Assembly: GCA_012728655.1 (NCBI GenBank)
Contig: JAAYEQ010000063.1
Span: 1-52,419 of the forward strand
Direction of reading: 5' to 3'
Length of the DNA: 52,419 bases
Origin: Syntrophomonadaceae bacterium
GTDB taxonomy: Bacteria; Bacillota; Syntrophomonadia; Syntrophomonadales; DTU052
Shown: positions 16,546-25,000 of the stretch, piece by piece
Layout: every line of letters starts with the position of its first letter
Numbering within the stretch: position 1 is the stretch's first letter
Notes under the pieces: model-generated
The model's input: only the letters and a program-made list of their open reading frames with translations
Database searches by the model: none
What the model was told of the DNA's origin: nothing
Program-made: the position numbers and the translations under genes

Positions 16546-18521
16546 AACGAGTAGGAGTATTTGTTTGTGAATGCGGCACCAACATCGGGTCAGTGGTGGA
16601 TGCAGCCAAAGTGGCTGAGACAGCTATGAACATGCCCGGGGTAGCATTCGCTACCAGCTATAAATACATGTGTTCCGATCCGGGGCAGGACCTGATAAAG
16701 AAGGCCGCCGAGGAACACAATCTGGAACAGGTGGTTGTTGCTTCCTGTTCGCCGCGTATGCATGAGAATACTTTCCGCAAAGCCATGTCCGCAGCCGGAT
16801 TGAACCCCTACCAGTTTGAGATGGTCAATATCCGCGAACATGTTTCCTGGGTTCACAGCGACAAGGACGAGGCAACGCAAAAGGCTATTGACCTGGTGCG
16901 GATGGCGGTGGCCAAGGTTGTGCGCAACAGGCCGCTGCAGGTTTCTTATATACCGATAACCAAGAAAGCCCTGGTAATCGGGGGCGGGATTGCCGGTATG
17001 CAGGCAGCGCTTGACATAGCGGAAACCGGACACCAGGTAATTCTGGTGGAGAGGGAACCTACCATTGGGGGGAAGATGGCACAACTGGACAAGACCTTCC
17101 CCACGATGGACTGCTCGGCCTGAATTAGCACCCCCAAGATGGTTGCTGTGGCACAGCATCCTAATATTAAACTCTATAGCTACTCGGAAGTGGTTGGACT
17201 CTCCGGATACATCGGCAACTTTACCGTGACGATCAAGGAGAAGGCCAAATACGTTGATTACGATAAGTGTACCGGTTGCGGACTCTGTGAAACCAAATGT
17301 CCGAGCAGGGTAAAAAGCGAATTTGACCTGGGGCTGGGAGAACGTCATGCGATCTACAAGGCCTTCCCCCAGGCGGTACCCAATAAACCGGTAATCGATG
17401 CCAAGAACTGCCGTAAACTGCAGACCGGAAAGTGCGGAATCTGTGAAAAGCTCTGTCCGGTAAAAGCCATTAATTTCGAAGACCAGGACAGGTTTGTTAC
17501 CGAGGAGGTAGGGGCCATTGTTATGGCCACCGGCTATGACCTGTTTGAATGGGAAAAGGCTTACGGAGAGTACGGTTACGGCAAGTATCCCGACGTTATA
17601 AGCGGGCTTCATTTTGAACGGCTGGTCAACGCCTCCGGGCCTACCGGAGGCAAGATTAAACGTCCATCCGACGGGAAGATACCGCAGGCAGTAGCCTTTA
17701 TCAAGTGTGTCGGCTCCCGTGACGACACCAAGGGCAAGAGCTACTGTTCACGCGCCTGCTGCATGTATACCGCCAAGCACGCCATGCAGGTGGTGGAGAA
17801 GATTCCCGGCGGCGAAGCCTATGTATTCTATATGGACGTACGTACGGCGGGGAAAGGGTACGAGGAGTTCTACCAGCGTTCGGTCGAACGGGGCGCCCAG
17901 TACATCAGGGGCCGGGTCAGCAAGATCTACCCGCGGGGCGACCGGCTGGTGGTAAAAAGCGAGGACACCCTAATCGGCAAACCGATTGAGGTGGAAGTGG
18001 ATATGGTGGTCCTGGCCACCGCGATGGTTCCGGCAGCCGGTGCGGAGGAGATAGCGAAACTCGTAGGTTTCTCCACCGACAAGGATGGGTTCTTCCAGGA
18101 GGCTCACCCCAAACTGCAACCGGTTGAAACCTTTACCGGCGGGGTTTTCCTGGCGGGTGCCTGCCAGGGTCCCAAGGATATCCCGGACACCGTGGCTCAG
18201 GCCAGTGCCGCGGCGGTCAAGGTAGTGGCTTTGTTGTCCAAGGACCAACTGGCTACCGAGCCCATGATTGCTTATGTGGATGAAACCAAGTGCACCGGAT
18301 GCGAATTCTGTGTACCGATTTGTCCTTATCAGGCTATAAGCATGAAACCGATCAAGACGAGAGTTCACGGTGAGACGGTGGAACGCCAGGTGGCAGAGGT
18401 TAACAAGGGATTGTGTCAGGGCTGCGGCGCCTGTGTAGCCGCCTGTCGCCCCTGTGCTCTGAACCTGAACGGTTTTACCAATGATCAAATAGTAGCGGAG
18501 GTGGATGCACTGTGTCTGTAG
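16542..18521 (+). CDS. hdrA: Heterodisulfide reductase subunit A, selenocysteine-containing
   Basis: Read through the in-frame TGA at 17121-17123, this is a full-length 659-residue HdrA with Sec at residue 194. The residues just before are TFPTMDCSA and just after are ISTPKM; HdrA proteins normally have Cys here (DCSxC.LTPKM). Other features are the FAD-binding [15 protein letters not shown] (about 147), four cluster motifs including [41 protein letters not shown] and [11 protein letters not shown], and an N-terminal domain with cysteines (FVCECG). HdrA holds the flavin where electron bifurcation occurs. The reading frame, spacing and overlaps with hdrB (GTGA) and flxD are intact, so this is not a pseudogene. 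A SECIS-like hairpin follows the UGA at 17141-17161. Confidence 0.95.
17141..17161 (+). promoter_or_regulatory. SECIS-like hairpin for the HdrA selenocysteine
   Basis: Stem TGCTG (17144-17148) pairs with CAGCA (17154-17158) around loop TGGCA. The base adds GG (17141-17142) with CC (17160-17161) across a U-U mismatch. The loop G is at 17150, 27 bases after the UGA, inside the spacing typical for bacterial SECIS elements, and the second loop base is G as expected. Confidence 0.75.
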
Positions 18522-18949
18522 AGACAAGTAAAGGCTGGGAGCCCAAAATTGTGGCCTTTGCCTGCAACTGGTGTTCCTACGCCGGGGGCGATCTGGCTGG
18601 GCTTAACCGGCTGCAGTATCCCTCCAATGTAAGGATTATCAGAGTGCCTTGTTCAGGGAGAATAGACCCCCAGTTTATCCTGCGGGCTTTTGCGATGGGA
18701 GCCGACGGTGTTCTGGTCTCGGGGTGACACCCCGGTGACTGCCACTATGGTAGTGGCAATTATTTCGCCCGCCGGCGGCACACATTGATGAAGAGTTTCC
18801 TGCAGTACCTGGGGATTGAGCCCGAGCGCTACCAGTTGGCCTGGATTTCAGGATCCGAGGGTCAGAAGTTCGCTGACATCATGACCCATGTGGTAGCCGA
18901 GGTAAAAAAGGTTGGTCCCAACAGAAAGCTGAGGGAAGAGCATGAGTGA
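18512..18949 (+). CDS. flxD: MvhD/FlxD-type [2Fe-2S] electron-transfer subunit, selenocysteine-containing
   Basis: Read through TGA 18725-18727, this is a 145-residue MvhD-family protein with Sec at residue 72. The context is GVLVSG before and [17 protein letters not shown] after; family members usually have Cys in GVLVSGCHPGDCHY. Further cysteines are FACNWCSY (about 17-20) and VPCSGR. The C-terminal 73 residues (ending KLREEHE) keep the family sequence, so the gene is intact. MvhD/FlxD links the electron-input module to HdrA. GTG 18512 lies inside the 3' end of hdrA after a GGAGG site, and the stop overlaps the next gene. A perfect 8-bp SECIS-like stem follows the UGA. Confidence 0.94.
18740..18758 (+). 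promoter_or_regulatory. SECIS-like hairpin for the FlxD selenocysteine
   Basis: TGCCACTA (18740-18747) pairs perfectly with TAGTGGCA (18751-18758) around a TGG loop. The loop G at 18749 is 22 bases after the UGA. Perfect pairing inside a coding region, a short loop with G in second position and the correct distance all fit a bacterial SECIS element. Confidence 0.85.
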
Positions 18950-19841
18950 TTATACAGCCAAAGCCAGAGAAATAGCGAAGAAACTCTTACAGGACGGGAC
19001 CGTGGCCATGGTCCTGGGGTGGGAGAAAGGCGATGAGCCTTTTGTCAGCGCTCCTGCCGTGATAAGAGACGCCGCCGATGTGGATCGGCTGGTGGTTGAT
19101 GAGTACTGCATTCATGACCTGGCGACACTGCTGCCGGATTACCGCGACCGCAGCGAAAAGATCGCCATCTTCGCCAAGGGCTGCGATTCTCGCGGTATCG
19201 TCAGGCTGATTCAAGACCGGGTGATGCCCAGGGATCGTCTCTATATCATCGGAATCAACTGCCCCGGCATGAAGGACCCCAACGAGTTCATCCGGGCGGC
19301 CTCGGGTTTGAGCAAGGCCAAGCCGGCTGACAAAGCGGTCAAGTGCCTGTACTGTCAGTATCCCAACCCGGTGCTCTATGATGAGGTGATCGGGGAAATC
19401 CAGCAGCCCGGGGAAGATAAGCGCTTTGCAGAAGTTGACAAGATCGAAAGCATGTCGGCTGATGAGCGTTACGAATTCTTTATCAAGGAGTTCAGCAGGT
19501 GTATCAGGTGTTATGCCTGTCGTAACGCTTGTGTGGCCTGCAACTGCCGAACCTGCATTTTCGATGAAACCAAACCCCAGTGGGTGGGCAGATCCACGGA
19601 TCCGGTCAACAATATTTTGTATCAGATTGTGCGGTCCATGCATGTGGCCGGACGATGTGTTGAATGTGGTGAGTGCGAACGGGCATGCCCGGTAGGCATA
19701 CCCCTGATGCTCTTTAACCGCAAACTGATCAAGGACGTAGACAAATTCTTCGGTCCCTATCAAGCCGGGATAAGCCTGGAGGATGATGCAGTTCCTCCGC
19801 TCAGCCGCTACCGGGTTGATGATCCCGACGAGTTTATGTAG
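18942..19841 (+). CDS. flxB: Iron-sulfur protein of the Flx module (FlxB-like)
   Basis: A 299-residue soluble ferredoxin-domain protein. The N-terminal half resembles the CoF420-hydrogenase beta/FlxB group (KIAIFAKGCDSRGIVRLIQD; IIGINCPGM), with an unusual CLYCQYP. The C-terminal half has [4Fe-4S] motifs CIRCYACRNACVACNCRTC and CVECGECERACPVGIP. In Flx-Hdr complexes such a subunit relays electrons from the NAD(P)H-oxidising flavoprotein to FlxD and HdrA. The ATG overlaps the flxD stop by eight bases. The letter B is assigned by resemblance and order and could be exchanged with the next gene. Confidence 0.82.
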   Translation: MSDYTAKAREIAKKLLQDGTVAMVLGWEKGDEPFVSAPAVIRDAADVDRLVVDEYCIHDLATLLPDYRDRSEKIAIFAKGCDSRGIVRLIQDRVMPRDRLYIIGINCPGMKDPNEFIRAASGLSKAKPADKAVKCLYCQYPNPVLYDEVIGEIQQPGEDKRFAEVDKIESMSADERYEFFIKEFSRCIRCYACRNACVACNCRTCIFDETKPQWVGRSTDPVNNILYQIVRSMHVAGRCVECGECERACPVGIPLMLFNRKLIKDVDKFFGPYQAGISLEDDAVPPLSRYRVDDPDEFM

Positions 19842-19852
19842 GGGGTGAGGCT

Positions 19853-20863
19853 ATGAAAGTACTACCAGCAGACAAGATCAGAGAGGCCTTGAATATCCTG
19901 GCTGGGGAGGCCGAGGTTTACGCCCCCTTGGTGCGAGGGGATGTCAGCGGTTATATCAAGTGGACTGATGGTCCCGGTGATGAGTTGGCCCTGGATATCC
20001 TTAACACCTATATGCCACCCAAGCATATCGTAATGCCGCAGACCGAGAATATGTACAAATTCATTGCTACGGGCAAAGACGCTCAGGTGACCGAGATCGT
20101 CACGGCGGAAGGTCCCAGGATCATCTTTGGAATCAGGGGCTGTGATCTTCAGGCCTTGCATGCACTGGACCTGGCGTTTTTGACCAGAGGATATGAAGAT
20201 GAATTCTACAAGGCCCGCCGTCAGGACCTGGCGGTTATTGCCCGGGCTTGCTATCAACCGGGCCCGGCTTGCTTCTGCGAGTCCATGGGTGTTGACCGTC
20301 TGAATCCGGAGGCTGATGTAGTGATCCATGTCCTGGGGGAACAGGGTCTGGCCTGGGAGCCGAAGACCCCCAAGGGTAAGGATATCACCGCCAAACTGCA
20401 GGGAATCCTGGTTGATAAGGAAGTTGCGCTGCCTCAGGCGGCCGACATGAAGGTTAAGGTTGATATAACCGGACTCAGCGAAAAGCTGGCCGGGATGTTC
20501 GAACACCCGGTTTGGGATGAACTCTCTTCCCGGTGTATGAACTGCGGGGTCTGTACCTATGTGTGCCCCACCTGCTACTGTTTCGACATTCAGGTTCACA
20601 ACCGGGGAGAAGCGGGCAACCGTTTCCGCTGCTGGGATTCCTGTATGTACAAAGAATATACGCAGATGGCCGGCGGACATAACCCGAGAGAATTCAAGAA
20701 AGAGAGATTCCGCCAGCGCTTCCTGCATAAATTGCAGTACTTCAATGAACGCTACGGTGCCAATCTCTGCATCGGATGTGGGCGTTGCATAATTATGTGT
20801 CCCAACGAAGTTAACATCCTGGAGATCATAAACAAGCTAAAGGAGGTGCAGGTGGATGCCTGA
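19853..20863 (+). CDS. flxC: 4Fe-4S dicluster protein of the Flx module (FlxC/AsrA-like)
   Basis: A 336-residue protein resembling anaerobic sulfite reductase subunit A. It has an N-terminal domain with KHIVMPQTENMYKF and IIFGIRGCDLQALHALD, then two [4Fe-4S] motifs CMNCGVCTYVCPTCYC (about 226-241) and CIGCGRCIIMCPNEV (about 306-320). AsrA-like subunits accept electrons from the partner flavoprotein AsrB. Here no catalytic AsrC sulfite reductase follows, so the AsrA/AsrB-like pair feeds the Hdr complex instead. ATG 19853 has GGGGGTGAGG upstream and the stop overlaps the next start by eight bases. The symbol is tentative. Confidence 0.82.
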   Translation: MKVLPADKIREALNILAGEAEVYAPLVRGDVSGYIKWTDGPGDELALDILNTYMPPKHIVMPQTENMYKFIATGKDAQVTEIVTAEGPRIIFGIRGCDLQALHALDLAFLTRGYEDEFYKARRQDLAVIARACYQPGPACFCESMGVDRLNPEADVVIHVLGEQGLAWEPKTPKGKDITAKLQGILVDKEVALPQAADMKVKVDITGLSEKLAGMFEHPVWDELSSRCMNCGVCTYVCPTCYCFDIQVHNRGEAGNRFRCWDSCMYKEYTQMAGGHNPREFKKERFRQRFLHKLQYFNERYGANLCIGCGRCIIMCPNEVNILEIINKLKEVQVDA

Positions 20864-21689
20864 TCTCGACCGTCATACTAACCCCCTGGTCCCAACCATG
20901 GTAAAGGTGGTAAAAATCATCGAGGAAACTCCTGATGTAAAGACCTTTTATGTAACCACGGACGAAGGCATTCCCTTTAAGGTTATGCCGGGACAACTGG
21001 CCATGGTTTCGCAGCTTCCGGTAGGCGAGGGCATGTTTTCCGTCTCCTGGCAGGCGGAGGATCACCTGCAGTTTGCCATCAAGAGGGTGGGGCTCCTGAC
21101 CGAAGCTCTGCACGAAATTGAACCGGGTCAGACCCTGGGAATCAGAGGTCCTTATGGCAACGGCTTCCCGGTTGATGAGTGCAAGGGCAAAGACATGCTG
21201 TTTATCGGCGGCGGCATCGGCCTGGCACCTTTGCGTTCCTTTATTAAATACTGCTTTGCCCACCGCGAGGATTACGGCAAGATCACGATCCTGTACGGTG
21301 CCCGCAGTTATGCAGATCTGTGCTTCAAGAAGGAACTCTTTGAGGAGTGGCCGCAGGTTCCGAACTGCGAGGTTTTTGTGACCATTGACAATCCGGAAGA
21401 AGGGTGGGATGGCCATGTAGGTTTTGTTCCCGCTTACCTGGAAGAGATCAACCCCTCACCCCAGGGCACCATTGCCGTTACCTGCGGACCGCCCATCATG
21501 ATCAAGTTTGTCCTGCAGGCTCTGGAGAAGATGGGCTTTACCGATGACCAGGTAATAACCACCCTGGAGATGAGGATGAAATGCGGTATCGGCAAGTGCG
21601 GCCGCTGCAACATCGGCAGCGAATTCATCTGCCTGGACGGTCCGGTTTTTACCCTGGCCCAGCTTAAGAAACTGCCTCCGGAGTGGTAG
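20856..21689 (+). CDS. flxA: FAD/NAD(P)-binding oxidoreductase subunit (FlxA/AsrB-like)
   Basis: A 277-residue ferredoxin-reductase-type flavoprotein. The order is an FAD-binding beta-barrel (VMPGQLAMVSQLPVGEGMFSV), an NAD(P)-binding Rossmann domain (LFIGGGIGLAPLRSFI; VTCGPPIMIKF), and a C-terminal [2Fe-2S] motif of the PyrK/AsrB type (CGIGKCGRCNIG...C). It is the probable electron entry point, oxidising NAD(P)H. The ATG overlaps the upstream stop and AAAGGAGG precedes it. It is the last gene of the operon and is followed by an intrinsic terminator. With HdrABC this would form a bifurcating NADH-dependent complex as described for sulfate reducers. Confidence 0.88.
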   Translation: MPDLDRHTNPLVPTMVKVVKIIEETPDVKTFYVTTDEGIPFKVMPGQLAMVSQLPVGEGMFSVSWQAEDHLQFAIKRVGLLTEALHEIEPGQTLGIRGPYGNGFPVDECKGKDMLFIGGGIGLAPLRSFIKYCFAHREDYGKITILYGARSYADLCFKKELFEEWPQVPNCEVFVTIDNPEEGWDGHVGFVPAYLEEINPSPQGTIAVTCGPPIMIKFVLQALEKMGFTDDQVITTLEMRMKCGIGKCGRCNIGSEFICLDGPVFTLAQLKKLPPEW

Positions 21690-21722
21690 ATAGCGCCTGT
21701 TAAAGCAGAGCTTGAGCGGGAA

Positions 21723-21756
21723 AAGGGTCTCGCCCAGGGGCGGGACCCTTAAATTT
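21723..21756 (+). terminator. Intrinsic terminator of the hdr-flx operon
   Basis: AAGGGTCTCGCC (21723-21734) pairs with GGCGGGACCCTT (21739-21750), a 12-bp stem with one G-U pair and loop CAGG, followed by AAATTTTA. It closes the seven-gene operon. Confidence 0.75.
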
Positions 21757-21834
21757 TATGTCTTTTCCGGGGATGTGGAGGACAGCGAAATACGCTTGCA
21801 TTTGGCGGCCTTACAGCGGGCATATGGAGATGGC

Positions 21835-21975
21835 TTAACGGGCAAAGATCTCAGGACCAAAAAGATAACCCAGGTAAAAGACTAGAACAATGGCAACTAT
21901 GTGCAGAATCCACCACCCGGTCTGGAGAAAACCCCAGGTTTTCAGATCGTATCGGTTGCTGATCTGCTCGCTCAT
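21835..21975 (-). CDS. Small single-pass membrane protein
   Basis: A 46-codon gene starts at an ATG (minus strand, 21975) nine bases after AAAGGAGG, a very strong ribosome site. The protein has a polar N-terminus (MSEQISNRYDLK), then a hydrophobic helix (about residues 18-38, WWILHIVAIVLVFYLGYLFG) and a short tail. I know no family name for it. It lies alone between the terminator of the hdr-flx operon and the divergent alpha-oxoamine synthase gene. An open frame upstream of this ATG has no ribosome site and is not used. Strong translation signals make it credible despite its size. Confidence 0.65.
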   Translation of the reverse strand: MSEQISNRYDLKTWGFLQTGWWILHIVAIVLVFYLGYLFGPEIFAR

Positions 21976-22075
21976 CAATGCACCTCCTTTTTCAACATTT
22001 CGCAGTAATGACTTACTTTCCCATAGATTTTCCCTTAATACCGTTATTTTATGTGATTGAGGAGGCTCCGAAGGG

Positions 22076-22103
22076 TTTACAAAGTGCGGGGCATGAATAC
22101 AAT
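22076..22103 (+). promoter_or_regulatory. Possible promoter of the alpha-oxoamine synthase gene
   Basis: TTTACA (22076-22081) and TACAAT (22098-22103) are 16 bases apart and end 48 bases before ATG 22152, a fair sigma-A match. Confidence 0.45.
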
Positions 22104-22151
22104 AGAGACGTATAAGTACACAAAACTGTGCACAAGAAGGAGGCATTCCCA

Positions 22152-23399
22152 ATGGATTCAACCAAATACACCCAGGCCGATTTCGCCTCGATTGAAGGTA
22201 AGGACATTATGGAACGAGCCGCTATCTTCGCGGAATTCTTAAAGGATACCAAGGACAGGCGCCACCTTCAGTATCGGCGGGTTTCCCTCTCCGGCTCGGC
22301 TCCGGTGATGCAGGTGCTGGATCCTTACACCGGACAGATACGCGAGATGATATATTTCGGGTCCAATGATTATCTGAACCTGACCCGACACCCCCGGGTG
22401 ATAAAAGCGGGGCATGAAGCCCTGGACAAGTATGGGGCCGGAGCCGGCAGCGTGCCGCTCCTGGGGGGAACCCTGGATATCCATGTTCGGCTCGAGGAGG
22501 AGTTGGCCCGGTTTAAAGGGTGTGAGGCGGCGATGATTTACACCTCCGGATTTGGATCCAATGCCGGAACCCTGATATCCCTGCTGCAGAAAGAGGATTG
22601 TGCAATCCTGGATATGCTGGTTCACGCCTCGATAGTTGATGGCTGCGTCAATACCAACATCCGGTATTTCAGCCACAACAACATGGAATCCCTGGAGAGG
22701 GTGCTTAAGCGCAGCCGGGATAAATACCGCACCAAACTGGTAGTGGTGGACGGAGTATATTCGATGGACGGGGATATCGCCAAACTGGACCAAATAGTGG
22801 AGTTGGCCCATCACTACGGTGCTTATGTTATGGTTGATGAAGCCCACGCTACCGGTGTTATCGGGGAAAACGGGCGGGGGACCCCGGAACATTTCCACAT
22901 CGAAGGCAAGGTTGACATCGTGGCCGGAACCCTGTCCAAGGCCCTGGGAGCAGTAGGGGGCTTTATTGCCGCCAGCAAACCCTTGATTGACCTGATCAGG
23001 TTCTATTCCCGGTCGTATATCTTCTCGACGGCTATGACCCCTCAGGCAGCCGGTTCACTGATCGAAGCCATAAAGGTGATTGAGGAGGAACCGGAACTGC
23101 GGCAAAAACTCTGGGACAACATCCGGTACTTCCGCAAGGGACTTGAAACCATCGGATTCGATCTGGGGAATGCCGAGACCGCTATCTTCCCCATCATCAT
23201 CGGGGATGACCTGAAAGTGAAAGAGATCTGTCGGCGCTGTCATGAAGAAAACCTCTATGTCAATCCGGTTGTATACCCGGCCGTCTCCAAAAAGCTCTCC
23301 CGCATCAGGATCAGCCTGACCGCCGGCCACACCAAGGAACACATGGATCGGGCTCTGGATATCCTGGAGAGCCTGGGCAAGGAATACAATATAGTCTAA
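22152..23399 (+). CDS. PLP-dependent alpha-oxoamine synthase (KBL/BioF/SPT family)
   Basis: A 415-residue class II aminotransferase-fold enzyme. Family marks are YFGSNDYLNLTRHPRV, YGAGAGSVPLLGGT, the PLP-phosphate contact DEAHATGVIG, and the lysine motif GTLSKALGAVGG that forms the Schiff base. Members condense an amino acid with an acyl-CoA (2-amino-3-ketobutyrate CoA ligase, 8-amino-7-oxononanoate synthase, serine palmitoyltransferase). The N-terminal extension of about 45 residues (QYRRVSLSGSAPVMQVLDP) is more like KBL/SPT-type proteins than BioF. No threonine dehydrogenase or biotin gene is adjacent, so the substrate is open. AAGGAGG fixes ATG 22152; earlier in-frame codons precede that site. 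Transcribed alone with a terminator-like hairpin after it. Confidence 0.85.
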   Translation: MDSTKYTQADFASIEGKDIMERAAIFAEFLKDTKDRRHLQYRRVSLSGSAPVMQVLDPYTGQIREMIYFGSNDYLNLTRHPRVIKAGHEALDKYGAGAGSVPLLGGTLDIHVRLEEELARFKGCEAAMIYTSGFGSNAGTLISLLQKEDCAILDMLVHASIVDGCVNTNIRYFSHNNMESLERVLKRSRDKYRTKLVVVDGVYSMDGDIAKLDQIVELAHHYGAYVMVDEAHATGVIGENGRGTPEHFHIEGKVDIVAGTLSKALGAVGGFIAASKPLIDLIRFYSRSYIFSTAMTPQAAGSLIEAIKVIEEEPELRQKLWDNIRYFRKGLETIGFDLGNAETAIFPIIIGDDLKVKEICRRCHEENLYVNPVVYPAVSKKLSRIRISLTAGHTKEHMDRALDILESLGKEYNIV

Positions 23400-23407
23400 A
23401 GTGCGTA

Positions 23408-23437
23408 GGGAAGCAGGAGGTCAAACTCCTGCTTCCC
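23408..23437 (+). terminator. Hairpin after the alpha-oxoamine synthase gene
   Basis: GGGAAGCAGGAG (23408-23419) pairs perfectly with CTCCTGCTTCCC (23426-23437) around GTCAAA. There is no T run, but its position 8 bases after the stop suggests termination or mRNA-end protection. The rest of the gap to 23673 has smaller inverted repeats and no gene. Confidence 0.6.
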
Positions 23438-23673
23438 CATTGCCCTCAAACTGTCCTCTCTGCGGCTCTCCCGGTTGCGGTGCTCTGGTCCATTACGCTT
23501 TACTTGAAGCGTGATTAGCTTCACAGCAGACGCACGCCATTTCTCAAGCCGAACCCCTTCGCGTTTATTGCTGCGGCTTTCAACACGATTCTCGTTAATG
23601 CCCCCTGCTATGTTAAACTCTCCTATTTTTTGTTACCATAAATTAAGCAACAGTTTTCAGGAGGCATACTTAA

Positions 23674-24090
23674 ATGTCGGTGCAGGAGATAAGAATCAAG
23701 AACGACGGAAAGTGGTACGCAGACGATCGCCTTATGTTTCGTAAGCCGATTGTAAAACTCTTTGCCACCAACTTGATGCGGGATGAAAATTATCAGTACT
23801 TCATCAGCCTGGGGCAGGAAACTTTCCCGGTAGTTGTAGAGGATGTACCTTTTCTGGCTACGGATGCCTATGTGGATGAGGGCGCGATCGTTTTTGTTCT
23901 GTACGACGAGCAGGAACTGAGGATTGAAAAAGAAGTCCCGGTGGTATTCATCGACGACACTCCCTACCTCAGTTTCAGATGGGAAAACGATACCCGTATC
24001 AGCCGTTCTGCGTTTTGGATGGTGAGCAACTTCCTGGTGGAGAGAGACAACCAGGTGTATTTGGTTCCTCCTGGAAAGCTGCATGATTAG
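23674..24090 (+). CDS. Hypothetical protein, DUF1285-like
   Basis: A 138-residue beta-rich soluble protein. It opens with IRIKNDGKWYADDRLMFRKPIVKLFATNLMRDENYQYFI and continues with VVVEDVPFLATDAYV, a pattern resembling DUF1285 proteins (DGxWY...V.LF...L..D..Y.L...VEDVPFVA). That similarity is by eye and not certain. It has no signal peptide, membrane segment or catalytic motif that I can see. ATG 23674 follows AGGAGG. The degV gene begins 12 bases after its stop, so the two form an operon. Nothing indicates its role. Confidence 0.65.
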   Translation: MSVQEIRIKNDGKWYADDRLMFRKPIVKLFATNLMRDENYQYFISLGQETFPVVVEDVPFLATDAYVDEGAIVFVLYDEQELRIEKEVPVVFIDDTPYLSFRWENDTRISRSAFWMVSNFLVERDNQVYLVPPGKLHD

Positions 24091-24102
24091 GGGGAGTGAA
24101 GC

Positions 24103-24936
24103 ATGATCAGGGTTATTACTGACAGCGGGTGTGACCTGCCGATGGAGGTCCTGGTGGAAAACCAGATTGAGATGGTCCCTCTCAAAGTTACTTTTGAGGA
24201 TGGGGAGAGTTACCTGGACCGAGTGGAGATAAGCCCCAGTGAATTCAGAGAAAAGATGTACCGCAGCAAGGAACTTCCGAAAACAGCAGCGCCCGATCCC
24301 AATACTTTTATGGAGGTTTTTCGCCGGGCATTGAATGAAGCCGGGGAAGCAGTCTGTATATGTATATCATCAGGGCTGAGCAGTACTTACCAGTCGGCTA
24401 TGCTTGCCCGTGATATGCTGGGGACCGAGAAGGTCAAGATCATCGACTCGCTGTCCGCTTCTCTGGGTGAGGGCATCCTGGCCATTAGAGCGGCTGAGCT
24501 GGTGAGGCAGGGACTGCCTCTGAATACGGTGTTCGAGATGATCATAAACTACCGCGACAACCTGAAGACGGTTTTTACCCTCGATACCCTGGAAAATATA
24601 GTCAAGGGGGGACGGCTCACCAAGTTTCAAGGGTTGGTGGGTAATATCCTGGATATTAAACCGTTGTTTCACGGAGTGGAAGGCAAGGTAGAGGTCCTGG
24701 AAAAGCTGAGGGGACGGCGCCGCGCCCTGCGCCGGATGGTTTCCCTGATCGGGGAGATGTCCAAAGAGGTTGAAAAGTGCATCATCGGATTGTCCCATAT
24801 GGACTGCCTGGGAGAAGTGACTGAACTCAAAAACGAAATTGAAAGGCTGTATAAACCGGCTCGGATACTGGTAGCTGAGATGGGAAGCACCCTCGGCACC
24901 TATGCCGGGAAGGGCGGCATTATTATGGCTTTTTAG
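24103..24936 (+). CDS. DegV family fatty-acid-binding protein
   Basis: A 277-residue two-domain DegV/FakB-like protein. The N-terminal segment VITDSGCDLP, the VPLKVTFEDGESYLD strand, KTAAPDPNTFMEVFRRAL and ISSGLSSTYQSAMLA are family hallmarks; the SGLSST serines and the later region bind the fatty-acid carboxylate. In Gram-positive bacteria such proteins present fatty acids to the FakA kinase for phospholipid synthesis. No fakA is adjacent. ATG 24103 follows GGGGGAGTG and lies just after the DUF1285-like gene. A hairpin follows the stop. Function in this organism is inferred from the family. Confidence 0.92.
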   Translation: MIRVITDSGCDLPMEVLVENQIEMVPLKVTFEDGESYLDRVEISPSEFREKMYRSKELPKTAAPDPNTFMEVFRRALNEAGEAVCICISSGLSSTYQSAMLARDMLGTEKVKIIDSLSASLGEGILAIRAAELVRQGLPLNTVFEMIINYRDNLKTVFTLDTLENIVKGGRLTKFQGLVGNILDIKPLFHGVEGKVEVLEKLRGRRRALRRMVSLIGEMSKEVEKCIIGLSHMDCLGEVTELKNEIERLYKPARILVAEMGSTLGTYAGKGGIIMAF

Positions 24937-24944
24937 GCATCAAA

Positions 24945-24985
24945 GGGAAAGACGGTGCGAAGTTTTCACACCGTCCGAGTTTTCC
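24945..24985. terminator. Hairpin between convergent degV and radical SAM genes
   Basis: GACGGTG (24951-24957) pairs with CACCGTC (24969-24975), and GGGAAA (24945-24950) with TTTCCC (24980-24985) extends the stem across a bulge. It could end transcripts from both sides, since the genes converge here. Confidence 0.6.
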
Positions 24986-25000
24986 CATGATGCAAAAGCA

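Noticed and set aside
17121-17123. Stop codon splitting HdrA into two genes, or a pseudogene
   Set aside because: The frame is unbroken on both sides, the codon sits at a conserved Cys column, a SECIS-like hairpin follows, and the adjacent flxD shows the same pattern.
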